From: Microbacterium sp. SLBN-154
GTDB lineage: Bacteria > Actinomycetota > Actinomycetes > Actinomycetales > Microbacteriaceae
Direction: 5' to 3'
Length of the DNA: 64,000 bases
NCBI RefSeq assembly: GCF_006715565.1
Contig: NZ_VFNL01000001.1
Span: 930,001 to 994,000, forward strand
Below the pieces are notes generated by a model. It saw only the letters and a list, made by a program, of their open reading frames with translations, had not been told where the DNA came from and searched no databases. Shown in pieces: positions 9,913 to 19,319 of this stretch. Each line of letters begins with the position of its first letter. Position 1 is the stretch's first letter. Made by a program: the position numbers and the translations under genes.

Positions 9913-10128
9913 ATGGGAATCGACGACCTCGTCAACCAGGGCAAGCAGTTCCTCGACCAGCACAAGGACAAGATCGACGACGCGCTCAAGAGCCAGCAGG
10001 CCGAGGACGCCAGCGACAAAGCGCTCGACGCGGCGGCGGAGTTCGTCAAGAAGGTCGCACCCGACTCCGTGGACCAGCACGTCGACAACGTCCGCGCGAA
10101 CGTCGACAAGCACATCGGCAATCAGTAG
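9913..10128 (+). CDS. MT0933-like antitoxin-family small protein
   Basis: The 71-residue, highly charged, helical protein has the pattern of the MT0933/Rv0909 antitoxin-like family: a Gly-Asp rich start (MGIDDLVNQGKQFLDQHKDKID), then Lys/Asp/Ala-rich helix ending with a DKHIGNQ-type tail. An AAAGGAG Shine-Dalgarno lies 8 nt before the ATG. In mycobacteria the family member is paired with a downstream SRPBCC-type toxin; the gene downstream here is not of that kind, so the toxin-antitoxin role is uncertain. Many actinobacterial members appear to be solitary, stress-linked proteins, and the two CsbD genes at 50.1-50.6 kb are of similar character. Confidence 0.7.
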   Translation: MGIDDLVNQGKQFLDQHKDKIDDALKSQQAEDASDKALDAAAEFVKKVAPDSVDQHVDNVRANVDKHIGNQ

Positions 10129-10225
10129 GGCCTACGGCTTCTGCACAGACCGGGGTCTGCGGTTCGTCTCCACCGATCGGCGCCGGACCCGCCCGCCGGT
10201 CGTTTGTGTGAGTCACGCTCGACGC

Positions 10226-11164
10226 GTGACGACCACACCGTCCCCCGACATCCTTCGCAGCGGGCAGTTCCGCTCGGCGCCACACGGCTTCTCCCGGTTG
10301 CGCGCCGGCGCTCTGGTGCGCACCGAGGCCTGGGCCGGAGCCTTTGCTGACGAACGGCAGGTGCTGCGAGCCACGGCCGTCGCGGGGTCTGCGCGATCGG
10401 CCATTGTCTTCTCGCACGTGACGGCGGCGGCGCTGCACGGCCTACCGCTGAGTCGTCCGCACGATCGTGTGCATGTCATCCCCCGCGGGGAGAATCCGCC
10501 CAAAACGCGCGGCGACGTCGTCAGGCACAAGCTGGCCTTGCCCGATGAGGACATCGCCGAGATCGACGGGATGCTGGCGACGAGCCTGGATCGCACGGTC
10601 GCCGACGTGATCCGCATGCTGCCCGCGCAGGCTGCTCTCGCCGTGTTCGACGGAGCGTTGCGGCTGGTGGCGTGGGATGACACTCGGCGCGAGCTCGATC
10701 CGGCTGCGGCCGACGGCTTCCGCCGGCTCGTGCGACACCGGATCACCGCGGCCCGGGGCGGCCGGGGGGTTCGTGTGGCACGCACGATCACCGAGCTCGC
10801 CGACGGACGCGCCCAGCTGCCGGGCGAGAGCGAGAGCCGCTACCTGATGTGGGAGCTCGGGATGCCCGCTCCCGCCCTTCAGATGCCGGTCGAGACCTCA
10901 CTCGGCCGCTTCTGGTTGGACTTCGCGTGGCCGGCGCTGCGACGATTCGGCGAGTTCGACGGCATGGTCAAGACGAGCGACCCGCGCTTCACCCGTGGCC
11001 GGTCAGGGTCGGAGGTCGTGGCGGATCAGCGCGAACGTTTCGGCGCGATCGAGGCGGCGACGGGATGGACCGGCATGCACTGGGGGTGGCCGGAGAGAGC
11101 GGATGCGACGACGCTGTGGGCCTCGCTGCTCGGCCAGGGATGGTCGCCCCGCGCCCGCATGTGA
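10226..11164 (+). CDS. AbiEi/DUF559-like protein with possible PD-(D/E)XK nuclease fold
   Basis: The 312-residue protein has an N-terminal part like AbiEi-type antitoxin/transcriptional regulator proteins (VFSHVTAAALHGLPL followed by a VHVIPR strand) and a C-terminal part like the Vsr/DUF559 endonuclease-related domain. In the latter, GESESR, a DFAWP strand and GEFDGMVK are spaced like the E...D...ExK acids of a PD-(D/E)XK site. A phage-defence or DNA-end-processing role is possible, but no partner toxin is present. No good Shine-Dalgarno is seen; the GTG at 10226 is chosen, with GTG at 10208 as alternative. It lies between oppositely oriented copies of the 21-bp repeat, between two core ribosomal operons. 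Confidence 0.65.
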   Translation: MTTTPSPDILRSGQFRSAPHGFSRLRAGALVRTEAWAGAFADERQVLRATAVAGSARSAIVFSHVTAAALHGLPLSRPHDRVHVIPRGENPPKTRGDVVRHKLALPDEDIAEIDGMLATSLDRTVADVIRMLPAQAALAVFDGALRLVAWDDTRRELDPAAADGFRRLVRHRITAARGGRGVRVARTITELADGRAQLPGESESRYLMWELGMPAPALQMPVETSLGRFWLDFAWPALRRFGEFDGMVKTSDPRFTRGRSGSEVVADQRERFGAIEAATGWTGMHWGWPERADATTLWASLLGQGWSPRARM

Positions 11165-11165
11165 A

Positions 11166-11246
11166 ACGCGCACCCTGACGGGTTGGGAGTGCACCCTGAC
11201 GGGTTGGGAGTGCACCCTCGCGGGGTGGGAGTGCACCCTCGCGGGG
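11166..11246 (-). repeat. Tandem 21-bp repeat, four copies (right cluster, inverted)
   Basis: Units begin at 11166 (degenerate), 11187, 11208 and 11229 with an exact 21-bp period. The cores at 11208-11225 and 11229-11246 (GAGTGCACCCTCGCGGGG) are the perfect reverse complement of the core in the cluster at 9778-9837; the first two carry TGA in place of TCG. Because 21 is a multiple of three, translation on the plus strand yields a heptapeptide repeat (ECTLAGW), but no convincing gene covers it. Confidence 0.9.
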
Positions 11247-11277
11247 TGGGGGGACCGCGGGCGCGACACGCCCGAGT

Positions 11278-11306
11278 TTGCGACACGCCCGGGCGACACG
11301 TAGACT
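11278..11306 (+). promoter_or_regulatory. S10 operon promoter with GCGACACG repeats
   Basis: TTGCGA at 11278-11283 and TAGACT at 11301-11306 are 17 bp apart. Three copies of GCGACACG (11263-11270, 11280-11287, 11293-11300) run into the promoter, the last touching the -10. The inferred transcript start near 11313 leaves a leader of about 320 nt before rpsJ. That leader (to 11631) contains no gene; it has GC-rich inverted repeats, such as CACGG/CCGTG around 11549-11572, that could form regulatory structure, and a GGAAAGAGAG Shine-Dalgarno near its end. Confidence 0.7.
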
Positions 11307-11631
11307 GTTCCAGTTCCACATTCCGGCGCGCTTCGGCGTGCGACGGATCACTGCCAGGGCAGTGCATAGGCGGCGCGCAAGCGCCACAGGCCTAGGCCGC
11401 GGGCAGCAGAACAGCACACATCCTTCCCCATCCGGCTCGAGAGCCGCGCGTTCGCGTGCCGACGGGATAGGGATGCCGGGTGCCGCGCGTGCCCGGATTG
11501 ACAGAAGAACAGCGGTGCAGCACGCACTGCGCAAGCGGTGCGAAAGTGCCACGGCGCGTCAGCGCCACCGTGCGTCCAATGCCCCCGGGCCCTCCGGGAC
11601 GGTACGACGCGGAAAGAGAGTGAGCAGACAC

Positions 11632-11940
11632 ATGGCGGGACAGAAGATCCGCATCCGACTGAAGTCGTACGACCACGCCGGTCTCGACTCGTCGGCGCGC
11701 AAGATCGTCGACACCGTGACCCGTGCCGGCGCAACGGTCGTGGGCCCCGTGCCCCTCCCCACGGAGAAGAACGTCGTCGTCGTCATCCGGTCGCCCCACA
11801 AGTACAAGGACAGCCGCGAGCACTTCGAGATGCGCACCCACAAGCGTCTGATCGACATCATCGATCCCACGCCCAAGGCCGTCGACTCGCTGATGCGCCT
11901 TGACCTGCCGGCCGACGTCAACATCGAGATCAAGCTCTGA
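11632..11940 (+). CDS. rpsJ: 30S ribosomal protein S10
   Basis: The 102-residue protein is standard length for S10, which binds the 3' domain of 16S rRNA and doubles as NusE in antitermination complexes. The sequence is typical of actinobacteria: [10 protein letters not shown], the [20 protein letters not shown] strand-loop, and [19 protein letters not shown]. The ATG at 11632 is preceded by GGAAAGAGAG; the longer upstream open frame is untranslated leader. It heads the S10 operon. Confidence 0.98.
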   Translation: MAGQKIRIRLKSYDHAGLDSSARKIVDTVTRAGATVVGPVPLPTEKNVVVVIRSPHKYKDSREHFEMRTHKRLIDIIDPTPKAVDSLMRLDLPADVNIEIKL

Positions 11941-11951
11941 GGTTCGTCGAC

Positions 11952-12611
11952 ATGGCACACATCAACGAAAAAGTCTCCAAGGCTCTGCTGGGCACCAAGC
12001 TCGGCATGACCCAGGTCTGGGATGAGAACGGCAAGCTCGTTCCCGTCACCGTCATCGAGGTGACCCCCAACGTGGTCACCCAGATCCGCACCGCGGAGAA
12101 GGACGGCTACTCCGCCGTCCAGATCGCCGCCGGCGCCATCGACCCCCGCAAGGTGAACAAGCCCCTGACGGCCCACTTCGAGGCCGCGGGCGTCACCCCC
12201 CGCCGTCACCTCACCGAGGTGCGCACCGCTGACGCCGCTGACTACTCACTCGGTCAGGAGCTCACGGTGGACGGCGTTTTCGAGGCCGGCCAGCTGGTCG
12301 ACGTCGTCGGCACCAGCAAGGGCAAGGGCACCGCGGGTGTGATGAAGCGTCACAACTTCGCCGGTGTCTCGGCTTCGCACGGTGCCCACCGCAACCACCG
12401 CAAGCCCGGTTCGATCGGCGCATCGTCGACCCCGAGCCGCGTCTTCAAGGGCATGCGCATGGCCGGCCGTATGGGCGGCGAGCGCGTGACCGTTCTCAAC
12501 CTCACGGTGCACGCCGTGGACGCCGAGAAGGGTCTGCTGCTCGTCAAGGGCGCCGTCCCCGGTGCCCGTGGCCGTACCGTCTACGTCCGCAACGCAGTGA
12601 AGGGTGCCTGA
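11952..12611 (+). CDS. rplC: 50S ribosomal protein L3
   Basis: The 219-residue protein is of usual length for L3, an early-assembling protein whose extension approaches the peptidyl transferase centre. Conserved stretches include [16 protein letters not shown], the [21 protein letters not shown] extension and [13 protein letters not shown]. The ATG opens 11 bp after rpsJ with a weak GAGG Shine-Dalgarno overlapping the rpsJ stop. It is the second gene of the S10 operon. Confidence 0.98.
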   Translation: MAHINEKVSKALLGTKLGMTQVWDENGKLVPVTVIEVTPNVVTQIRTAEKDGYSAVQIAAGAIDPRKVNKPLTAHFEAAGVTPRRHLTEVRTADAADYSLGQELTVDGVFEAGQLVDVVGTSKGKGTAGVMKRHNFAGVSASHGAHRNHRKPGSIGASSTPSRVFKGMRMAGRMGGERVTVLNLTVHAVDAEKGLLLVKGAVPGARGRTVYVRNAVKGA

Positions 12612-12616
12612 TCGAC

Positions 12617-13279
12617 ATGGCTGACTCCACTCTCGCGCTCGACGTCCTCAAGGCCGACGGCAAGAAGGCCGGCTCTGTCGAGCTGCCCGCCGCGCTCTTC
12701 GACGTCAAGACGAACATCCCGCTGATCCACCAGGTCGTCGTCGCCCAGCGCGCCGCCGCCCGCCAGGGGACGCACGCCACCAAGACCCGCGGCGACGTCT
12801 CGGGTTCGGGTCGCAAGCCCTTCAAGCAGAAGGGCACGGGTAACGCCCGTCAGGGTTCGGTCCGGATGCCGCAGCACCGCGGCGGTGGCACCGTCCACGG
12901 TCCGCAGCCCCGCGACTACTCGCAGCGCACCCCCAAGAAGATGATCGCCGCGGCGCTCCTCGGCGCCCTGAGCGACCGTGCCCGTGGTGAGCGCCTCCAC
13001 ATCGTCGAGTCCCTCGGCGTGACCGATGCGCCCTCGACCAAGGCCGCGGCATCCGTGCTCACCGCACTCGGCGCCGTCAAGAACGTCCTGGTCGTGGTGG
13101 AGCGCACCGACGAGGTCAGCGTCATGAGCGTGCGCAACCTCGCGTACGTCCACGTGCTGTCCTTCGACCAGCTCAACGCCTACGACGTGCTCGTCTCCGA
13201 CGACATCGTCTTCACCAAGGCCGCGTACGACGCCTTCGTGTCGGCTCGCACGGCCACCACCCAGGAGGTCTCGGCATGA
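12617..13279 (+). CDS. rplD: 50S ribosomal protein L4
   Basis: The 220-residue protein matches L4, which lines the nascent peptide exit tunnel and in some bacteria represses its own operon. The tunnel loop is recognisable ([21 protein letters not shown] and [19 protein letters not shown]). It starts 5 bp after rplC and overlaps rplW by 4 bp (ATGA), so translation is probably coupled. Confidence 0.98.
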   Translation: MADSTLALDVLKADGKKAGSVELPAALFDVKTNIPLIHQVVVAQRAAARQGTHATKTRGDVSGSGRKPFKQKGTGNARQGSVRMPQHRGGGTVHGPQPRDYSQRTPKKMIAAALLGALSDRARGERLHIVESLGVTDAPSTKAAASVLTALGAVKNVLVVVERTDEVSVMSVRNLAYVHVLSFDQLNAYDVLVSDDIVFTKAAYDAFVSARTATTQEVSA

Positions 13280-13581
13280 GCAACATCGCCGTCAACAAGG
13301 ACCCGCGCGACATCATCCTGAAGCCGGTCGTGTCCGAGAAGAGCTACGGGCTCATCGACGAGGGCAAGTACACCTTCCTCGTCGACCCGCGCGCGACCAA
13401 GACCGAGATCAAGCTCGCGATCGAGAAGATCTTCGGCGTCAAGGTGGCCTCGGTCAACACGCTGAACCGCACGGGCAAGGCCCGTCGCACCCGCTTCGGC
13501 ATGGGAAAGCGCAAGGACACCAAGCGCGCCATCGTGACCCTGAAGTCGGGCACCATCGACATCTTCACCGCGGTCGGCTGA
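13276..13581 (+). CDS. rplW: 50S ribosomal protein L23
   Basis: The 101-residue protein is full-length L23, located at the tunnel exit where it docks trigger factor and SRP. Typical segments are [17 protein letters not shown], the [15 protein letters not shown] strand and [18 protein letters not shown]. The start overlaps the rplD stop (ATGA). Confidence 0.97.
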   Translation: MSNIAVNKDPRDIILKPVVSEKSYGLIDEGKYTFLVDPRATKTEIKLAIEKIFGVKVASVNTLNRTGKARRTRFGMGKRKDTKRAIVTLKSGTIDIFTAVG

Positions 13582-13603
13582 CCGGCGGGATAAGGACGAG
13601 AAC

Positions 13604-14443
13604 ATGGCTATTCGCAAGTACAAGCCCACGACCCCCGGTCGCCGCGGCTCGTCGGTGGCGGACTTCGCCGAGATCACCCGATCGACGCCCGAGAAGTCCC
13701 TCCTCCGTCCGCTGGCTAAGACCGGCGGCCGCAACAACCAGGGCCGCATCACGACCCGTCACATCGGTGGTGGCCACAAGCGCCAGTACCGCGTCATCGA
13801 CTTCCGTCGTGACGACAAGGACGGCGTGAATGCCAAGGTCGCCCACATCGAGTACGACCCCAACCGCACCGCGCGCATCGCGCTGCTGCACTACGTCGAC
13901 GGCGAGAAGCGCTACATCCTCGCGCCGAACAAGCTGGCGCAGGGCGACGTGGTCGAGTCGGGTCCGTCGGCTGACATCAAGCCGGGCAACAACCTGCCGC
14001 TGCGCAACATCCCCACGGGTACCGTCATCCACGCCATCGAGCTCCGCCCCGGCGGCGGCGCGAAGATGGCCCGCTCCGCAGGTGCCGCCGTGCGCCTCGT
14101 CGCGAAGGACGGCCCGTACGCCCAGCTGCGTCTGCCCTCGGGTGAGATCCGCAACGTCGACGTGCGCTGCCGCGCGACGATCGGCGAGGTCGGCAACGCC
14201 GAGCAGTCCAATATCAACTGGGGCAAGGCCGGCCGCAAGCGCTGGAAGGGCGTCCGCCCGACCGTGCGTGGTGTCGCCATGAACCCGGTCGACCACCCGC
14301 ACGGTGGTGGTGAGGGCAAGACCTCGGGTGGCCGCCACCCGGTGTCGCCGTGGGGTCAGGCCGAGGGCCGCACCCGCCACGCCAACAAGGAGAGCGACAA
14401 GCTCATCGTCCGCCGTCGCAACGCCGGCAAGAAGCGCAAGTAG
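13604..14443 (+). CDS. rplB: 50S ribosomal protein L2
   Basis: The 279-residue protein matches L2, which is needed for subunit association and peptidyl transfer. The most conserved part near the C-terminus is present: [18 protein letters not shown] with the essential histidine, and [10 protein letters not shown]. The N-terminus ([19 protein letters not shown]) is the actinobacterial form. The ATG follows a GATAAGGACGAG Shine-Dalgarno 22 bp after rplW. Confidence 0.98.
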   Translation: MAIRKYKPTTPGRRGSSVADFAEITRSTPEKSLLRPLAKTGGRNNQGRITTRHIGGGHKRQYRVIDFRRDDKDGVNAKVAHIEYDPNRTARIALLHYVDGEKRYILAPNKLAQGDVVESGPSADIKPGNNLPLRNIPTGTVIHAIELRPGGGAKMARSAGAAVRLVAKDGPYAQLRLPSGEIRNVDVRCRATIGEVGNAEQSNINWGKAGRKRWKGVRPTVRGVAMNPVDHPHGGGEGKTSGGRHPVSPWGQAEGRTRHANKESDKLIVRRRNAGKKRK

Positions 14444-14456
14444 GTAGGAACTTCAG

Positions 14457-14738
14457 ATGCCACGCAGTCTTAAGAAGGGCCCCTTCGTCGACGAGCACCT
14501 GCTTCGCAAGGTTGTTTCGCAGAACGAGGCGGGAACCAAGAACGTCATCAAGACGTGGTCACGTCGCTCGATGATCGTGCCGGCCATGCTCGGCCACACG
14601 ATCGCCGTGCACGACGGCCGCAAGCACATCCCGGTCTTCGTCACCGAGACGATGGTCGGCCACAAGCTGGGCGAGTTCGCGCCCACCCGCACCTTCCGCG
14701 GTCACGAGAAGGACGACAAGAAGGGCCGCCGCCGCTGA
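14457..14738 (+). CDS. rpsS: 30S ribosomal protein S19
   Basis: The 93-residue protein is normal for S19, which with S13 bridges the head of the 30S subunit. It carries [37 protein letters not shown] and the [14 protein letters not shown] end. It starts 13 bp after rplB. Confidence 0.98.
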   Translation: MPRSLKKGPFVDEHLLRKVVSQNEAGTKNVIKTWSRRSMIVPAMLGHTIAVHDGRKHIPVFVTETMVGHKLGEFAPTRTFRGHEKDDKKGRRR

Positions 14739-14761
14739 CGCGGGGGCGCAAGGAGAGAGAA

Positions 14762-15160
14762 ATGGTGGAGTCCATCGCACGCGTGCGACACATCCGCGTG
14801 ACCCCTCAGAAGGCTCGTCGTGTCGTCGCTCTCATCAAGGGCAAGCAGGCTCAGGAGGCCCTGGCCATCCTGAAGTTCGCTCAGCAGGGCGCCAGTGAGC
14901 CCATCTACAAGCTCGTCGAGTCGGCCATCGCGAATGCTCGCGTCAAGGCCGACAAGGCGAACGAGTACCTCGACGACGCCGACCTGTACGTGAAGAACGC
15001 GTACGTGGACGAGGGCACGACGCTCAAGCGTTTCCAGCCCCGTGCCCAGGGTCGCGCGTTCCAGATCAAGAAGCGCACCAGCCACATCACCGTCGTGCTG
15101 TCGACCCCCGAGGTCGCCGAGACGGCTCCGGCTGCCACGAGCAAGAAGGCGAGCAAGTAA
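14762..15160 (+). CDS. rplV: 50S ribosomal protein L22
   Basis: The 132-residue protein contains the L22 core, including the tunnel hairpin ([20 protein letters not shown]) and the C-terminal HITVVLS strand, plus an Ala/Lys-rich tail of about 15 residues. The ATG at 14762 has a strong AAGGAGAGAGA Shine-Dalgarno; a longer frame that opens inside rpsS is not used. The last base is shared with the rpsC start codon (TAATG). Confidence 0.97.
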   Translation: MVESIARVRHIRVTPQKARRVVALIKGKQAQEALAILKFAQQGASEPIYKLVESAIANARVKADKANEYLDDADLYVKNAYVDEGTTLKRFQPRAQGRAFQIKKRTSHITVVLSTPEVAETAPAATSKKASK

Positions 15161-15915
15161 TGGGACAGAAGGTCAACCCGTACGGCTTCCGCCTCGGCAT
15201 CACCACCGACCACGTGTCGCGGTGGTTCTCCGACTCGACGAAGCCGGGTCAGCGCTACGCCGACTACGTGGCCGAGGACATCAAGATCCGTCAGCTGCTG
15301 CAGAAGCAGCTCGACCGCGCCGGTGTCAGCAACATCGAGATCGAGCGCACCCGTGACCGCGTCCGTGTCGACATCCACACCGCCCGCCCGGGCATCGTGA
15401 TCGGTCGTCGCGGCGCCGAGGCCGAGCGCATCCGCGCCGACCTCGAGAAGCTCACCGGCAAGCAGATCCAGCTGAACATCCTCGAGGTGAAGAACCCCGA
15501 GGCCGACGCTCAGCTGGTCGCCCAGGGCATCGCCGAGCAGCTCTCGGCTCGCGTGGCGTTCCGCCGCGCGATGCGCAAGGGTCTGCAGGGCGCGCAGCGC
15601 GCCGGCGCAAAGGGCGTCCGCATCCAGGTCTCCGGCCGCCTCGGCGGCGCCGAGATGAGCCGTTCGGAGTTCTACCGCGAAGGCCGTGTGCCCCTGCACA
15701 CGCTCCGCGCGAACATCGACTACGGCTTCTACGAGGCCAAGACCACCTTCGGCCGCATCGGCGTGAAGGTCTGGATCTACAAGGGCGACCTCACCAACAA
15801 GGAACTCGCACGCGAGCAGGCCAACGCGCCGAAGTCGCGCGGTCGTGACGACCGCGGCGACCGCCGCCGTGGCCCCCGCAGCGAGGCCCCCGTCGCAGAA
15901 GGAGCGTCGGCGTAA
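15160..15915 (+). CDS. rpsC: 30S ribosomal protein S3
   Basis: The 251-residue protein is S3, part of the mRNA entry site and helicase of the 30S subunit. The KH domain is evident ([21 protein letters not shown], with the GxxG loop as GRRG), followed by the S3 C-terminal domain ([29 protein letters not shown]). A charged low-complexity tail of about 35 residues ends the protein. It starts on the last base of rplV and shares its own last base with rplP. Confidence 0.97.
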   Translation: MGQKVNPYGFRLGITTDHVSRWFSDSTKPGQRYADYVAEDIKIRQLLQKQLDRAGVSNIEIERTRDRVRVDIHTARPGIVIGRRGAEAERIRADLEKLTGKQIQLNILEVKNPEADAQLVAQGIAEQLSARVAFRRAMRKGLQGAQRAGAKGVRIQVSGRLGGAEMSRSEFYREGRVPLHTLRANIDYGFYEAKTTFGRIGVKVWIYKGDLTNKELAREQANAPKSRGRDDRGDRRRGPRSEAPVAEGASA

Positions 15916-16334
15916 TGCTCATTCCCCGCAAGGTCAAGTACCGCAAGCAGCACCACCCGGGTCGCTCGGGCCAGGCCACCGGCGGCACGAAGGTCTCCTT
16001 CGGCGAGTTCGGCATCCAGGCCCTCACCCCCGCGTACGTGACGAACCGTCAGATCGAGTCCGCTCGTATCGCGATGACGCGTCACATCAAGCGTGGCGGC
16101 AAGGTGTGGATCAACATCTACCCCGACCGACCGCTCACCAAGAAGCCCGCCGAAACCCGCATGGGTTCCGGTAAGGGTTCGCCGGAGTGGTGGGTCGCCA
16201 ACGTCAAGCCGGGCCGGGTCCTCTTCGAGGTCTCGGGCGTGAACGAGCAGCTCGCTCGTGAGGCGCTGACCCGTGCCATCCACAAGCTGCCCCTGAAGGC
16301 ACGCATCATCAAGCGCGAGGAGGGCGACGCGTAA
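15915..16334 (+). CDS. rplP: 50S ribosomal protein L16
   Basis: The 139-residue protein matches L16, which contacts tRNA in the A site and organises the central protuberance. Signature parts are [39 protein letters not shown] and the [13 protein letters not shown] loop. It overlaps rpsC and rpmC by one base on each side, which indicates tight translational coupling. Confidence 0.98.
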   Translation: MLIPRKVKYRKQHHPGRSGQATGGTKVSFGEFGIQALTPAYVTNRQIESARIAMTRHIKRGGKVWINIYPDRPLTKKPAETRMGSGKGSPEWWVANVKPGRVLFEVSGVNEQLAREALTRAIHKLPLKARIIKREEGDA

Positions 16335-16651
16335 TGGCGATCGGCACCAAGACGCTCGCACCGAGCGAGCTCGACACGTTCGAAGACCAGCGCCTGGTCG
16401 AGGAGCTGCGCAAGGCCAAGGAAGAGCTGTTCAACCTGCGCTTCCAGTCGGCCACCGGCCAGCTCGAGAGCCACGGCCGCATCCGCGCCGTCAAGCGCGA
16501 CATCGCGCGGCTGTACACCGTGATCCGCGAGCGCGAGCTGGGCATTCGTGCCACGCCCGCGCCGGTGGAGACCGCGACGAAGACCAAGAAGACGAAGGCC
16601 AAGAAGGCGGATGCCGCTGACTCGGCCGCGAAGGAAGAGGGGGCTGAGTGA
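16334..16651 (+). CDS. rpmC: 50S ribosomal protein L29 with extended C-terminus
   Basis: The first 70 residues are a normal L29 coiled hairpin ([38 protein letters not shown]). L29 sits by the tunnel exit next to L23. A further 35 residues of Lys/Ala/Thr/Glu-rich sequence make it 105 residues, compared with 60-75 in most bacteria. The stop TGA overlaps the rpsQ ATG (TGATG). Confidence 0.95.
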   Translation: MAIGTKTLAPSELDTFEDQRLVEELRKAKEELFNLRFQSATGQLESHGRIRAVKRDIARLYTVIRERELGIRATPAPVETATKTKKTKAKKADAADSAAKEEGAE

Positions 16652-16986
16652 TGGCCACCGCGAAGAAGGCCGACGCCGCCACGGAGCAGGTCAAGGGCCA
16701 CGAGAGCGCCGAGCACGATGTGCGCGACGCCGATGCCCGCGGGTACCGCAAGGCCCGCCGCGGCTACGTCGTCAGCGACAAGATGGACAAGACCATCGTC
16801 GTCGAGGTCGAGGACCGCGTGAAGCACCCGCTGTACGGCAAGGTCATCCGCCGCACGTCCAAGGTGAAGGCGCACGATGAGGGCAACACGGCCGGCATCG
16901 GTGACCTGGTCGTCATCAACGAGACCCGCCCGCTCAGCGCGACCAAGCGCTGGCGTCTGGTCGAGATCGTGGAGAAGGCCAAGTGA
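16651..16986 (+). CDS. rpsQ: 30S ribosomal protein S17 with extended N-terminus
   Basis: The 111-residue protein has about 30 additional N-terminal residues (Ala/Lys/Glu/His-rich) before the S17 core, which reads [22 protein letters not shown] and continues to [21 protein letters not shown]17 is a primary 16S rRNA binder. The ATG at 16651 is preferred over the GTG immediately before it because it shares its first base with the rpmC stop. It overlaps rplN by 4 bp. Confidence 0.95.
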   Translation: MATAKKADAATEQVKGHESAEHDVRDADARGYRKARRGYVVSDKMDKTIVVEVEDRVKHPLYGKVIRRTSKVKAHDEGNTAGIGDLVVINETRPLSATKRWRLVEIVEKAK

Positions 16987-17351
16987 TCCAGAACGAATCC
17001 CGGCTGAAGGTCGCCGACAACACCGGCGCCAAGGAGCTGCTCACCATCCGCGTGCTCGGCGGCTCCAACCGTCGGTACGCCGGCGTGGGTGACGTGATCG
17101 TCGCCACCGTCAAGGACGCCATCCCCGGCGGCAACGTCAAGAAGGGTGACGTCGTCAAGGCGGTCGTCGTCCGGACGGTCAAGCAGACCCGACGTGCCGA
17201 CGGCTCATACATCAAGTTCGACGAGAACGCCGCCGTCATCCTGAAGAGCGACGGGGAGCCCCGCGGCACCCGCATCTTCGGGCCGGTCGGCCGTGAGCTG
17301 CGCGACAAGCGGTTCATGAAGATCGTCTCGCTCGCCCCGGAGGTCATCTGA
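16983..17351 (+). CDS. rplN: 50S ribosomal protein L14
   Basis: The 122-residue protein is canonical L14, which forms an intersubunit bridge and is the binding site of the silencing factor RsfS. The sequence starts [19 protein letters not shown] and retains the ARVFGPVxREL-like segment as [16 protein letters not shown] start overlaps the rpsQ stop (GTGA). Confidence 0.98.
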   Translation: MIQNESRLKVADNTGAKELLTIRVLGGSNRRYAGVGDVIVATVKDAIPGGNVKKGDVVKAVVVRTVKQTRRADGSYIKFDENAAVILKSDGEPRGTRIFGPVGRELRDKRFMKIVSLAPEVI

Positions 17352-17353
17352 TC

Positions 17354-17713
17354 ATGGCGAAGATCAAGAAGGGCGACCTGGTTCAGGTCATCTCGGGCGC
17401 CAAGCCCGAGCGCGGCGGAGACCGCGGTAAGCAGGGCAAGGTCCTCGAGGTCCTTCCCGAGCAGAACCGCGTGATCGTCGAAGGCGTGAACTTCGTCACC
17501 AAGCACAACCGCGTGGGCCAGTCCCAGCGCGGCACCAAGACGGGCGGCATCGAAACGATGGAAGCCCCGATCCACATCTCCAACGTCTCCCTGGTCGACC
17601 CCCAGACGAAGAAGCCGACCCGCGTCGGTCACCGCGTCGAGGAGCAGGTCAAGGACGGCGTGAAGCGCACCGTCCGCGTGCGCTACGCGAAGAAGTCAGG
17701 CAAGGACCTCTGA
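17354..17713 (+). CDS. rplX: 50S ribosomal protein L24
   Basis: The 119-residue protein contains the KOW motif of L24 ([27 protein letters not shown]), an assembly initiator that binds the 5' end of 23S rRNA. The C-terminal domain with [10 protein letters not shown] is intact. It starts 2 bp after rplN. Confidence 0.98.
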   Translation: MAKIKKGDLVQVISGAKPERGGDRGKQGKVLEVLPEQNRVIVEGVNFVTKHNRVGQSQRGTKTGGIETMEAPIHISNVSLVDPQTKKPTRVGHRVEEQVKDGVKRTVRVRYAKKSGKDL

Positions 17714-17715
17714 AT

Positions 17716-18306
17716 ATGAGCAGCGCAACTGCCGTCGAGGCTGGCAAAATCCAGCCCCGCCTGAAGCAGAAGTACAAGTCCGAGATCCAGAAGAAGCTGC
17801 AGGAAGAGTTCGGCTACGCCAACGTCATGCAGATTCCGGGCCTCGTGAAGGTCGTGGTCAACACCGGTGTCGGCGAGGCAGCTCGCGACAGCAAGGTGAT
17901 CGATGGCGCGGTCGACGACCTCACCAAGATCACCGGTCAGAAGCCGGTCGTGACCAAGGCCCGCAAGTCCATCGCGCAGTTCAAGCTGCGTGAGGGCCAG
18001 GCCATCGGCGCGCACGTCACCCTGCGGGGCGACCGCGCGTGGGAGTTCCTGGACCGCCTGATCAACCTGGCCCTGCCCCGCATCCGCGACTTCCGCGGAC
18101 TGTCGGGCAAGCAGTTCGACGGCAACGGCAACTACACCTTCGGTCTGCAGGAGCAGTCGGTCTTCCACGAGATCAACCAGGACAAGATCGACCGCGTCCG
18201 CGGGTTCGACATCACGATCGTGACGTCGGCGAAGACGGATGACGAGGGCCGCGCGCTCCTGCGCCACCTCGGCTTCCCCTTCCGCGCCGAGGGTGCACAG
18301 CAGTAA
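17716..18306 (+). CDS. rplE: 50S ribosomal protein L5
   Basis: The 196-residue protein is L5, which binds 5S rRNA and touches the P-site tRNA. The family hallmarks are present: [37 protein letters not shown], and [19 protein letters not shown]. About 15 N-terminal residues are an Ala/Glu-rich lead-in. The 69-bp gap that follows, where many bacteria have rpsN, contains no reading frame resembling S14. Confidence 0.97.
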   Translation: MSSATAVEAGKIQPRLKQKYKSEIQKKLQEEFGYANVMQIPGLVKVVVNTGVGEAARDSKVIDGAVDDLTKITGQKPVVTKARKSIAQFKLREGQAIGAHVTLRGDRAWEFLDRLINLALPRIRDFRGLSGKQFDGNGNYTFGLQEQSVFHEINQDKIDRVRGFDITIVTSAKTDDEGRALLRHLGFPFRAEGAQQ

Positions 18307-18375
18307 CACCTGACCATGGAAGGTCGTCAGTCGTGTAACGGCTGCCGATACCTCATGAACGAAAGAAGCTAACAA

Positions 18376-18774
18376 ATGACGATGACAGACCCGGTCGCTG
18401 ACATGCTGACCCGTCTGCGCAACGCGAACTCGGCGCACCACGACTCCGTGTCGCTGCCGAGCTCGAAGCTCAAGACCCACATCGCCGACATCCTCAAGCA
18501 GGAGGGCTACATCTCCGACTGGGCCGTCGAGGACGCCCGCATCGGCCAGACGCTGACCCTGACGCTGAAGTACGGCCCGAACCGCGAGCGGTCCATCGCC
18601 GGCATCAAGCGCGTGTCCAAGCCGGGCCTGCGCGTCTACGCCAAGTCCACCGAGATCCCCACGGTCCTCGGCGGTCTGGGCGTTGCCATCCTGTCCACCT
18701 CCTCCGGTCTTCTCACCGACCGTCAGGCCGAGCAGAAGGGCGTGGGTGGGGAAGTCCTCGCCTACGTGTGGTGA
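18376..18774 (+). CDS. rpsH: 30S ribosomal protein S8
   Basis: The 132-residue protein is standard S8, a central-domain 16S rRNA binder and, in enteric bacteria, the spc operon repressor. It carries [31 protein letters not shown] and [18 protein letters not shown]. The ATG is preceded by GAACGAAAGAAG. It follows rplE directly with no rpsN between them. Confidence 0.98.
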   Translation: MTMTDPVADMLTRLRNANSAHHDSVSLPSSKLKTHIADILKQEGYISDWAVEDARIGQTLTLTLKYGPNRERSIAGIKRVSKPGLRVYAKSTEIPTVLGGLGVAILSTSSGLLTDRQAEQKGVGGEVLAYVW

Positions 18775-18780
18775 TCTGAC

Positions 18781-19317
18781 ATGTCGCGCATCGGACGTCT
18801 CCCGATCGACATCCCCTCCGGCGTCACCATCACGGTGACCGGACAGGACGTCGCGGTCAAGGGCCCCAAGGGCGAGCTCGCGCTCACCGTGGCCCGTCCC
18901 ATCGAAGTCAAGGTCGAGGACAACCAGGTGATCGTCACCCGTCCCGACGACGAGCGCGAGTCGCGGTCGCTCCACGGCCTGACCCGCACGCTCATCAACA
19001 ACAACATCATCGGCGTCACCCAGGGCTACACCAAGGGCCTCGAGGTCGTCGGCACCGGTTACCGCGTCGCGCAGAAGGGCAGCTCGATCGAGTTCGCGCT
19101 CGGCTTCTCGCACCCGGTGCTCGTCGAGCCCCCCGCGGGCATCACGCTCACGGTCGAGGGCAACAACAAGGTCACCGTGAGCGGCATCGACAAGCAGGCC
19201 GTCGGCGAGGTGGCTGCGAACATCCGCAAGATCCGCAAGCCCGAGCCGTACAAGGGCAAGGGTGTGCGCTACGCCGGCGAGGTCGTTCGGCGCAAGGCCG
19301 GAAAGGCTGGTAAGTAA
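18781..19317 (+). CDS. rplF: 50S ribosomal protein L6
   Basis: The 178-residue protein consists of the two L6 repeats and the RNA-binding signature [15 protein letters not shown] at the end. L6 lies near the sarcin-ricin loop at the factor-binding site. It starts 6 bp after rpsH. Confidence 0.98.
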   Translation: MSRIGRLPIDIPSGVTITVTGQDVAVKGPKGELALTVARPIEVKVEDNQVIVTRPDDERESRSLHGLTRTLINNNIIGVTQGYTKGLEVVGTGYRVAQKGSSIEFALGFSHPVLVEPPAGITLTVEGNNKVTVSGIDKQAVGEVAANIRKIRKPEPYKGKGVRYAGEVVRRKAGKAGK

Positions 19318-19319
19318 CC

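Noticed and set aside
9778..11246. Tandem repeats considered as CRISPR arrays
   Set aside because: The period is 21 bp with 3-bp linkers, so there are no spacers, and no cas gene is nearby.
10995..11303. Open frame with a WECTLAG heptapeptide repeat
   Set aside because: It arises because the 21-bp repeat is a multiple of three; it overlaps the end of the AbiEi-like gene out of frame and has no start site or upstream coding character.
18307..18375. Possible remnant of rpsN between rplE and rpsH
   Set aside because: No frame shows the zinc CxxC pairs or the S14 RRCRxxGRP-type motif.
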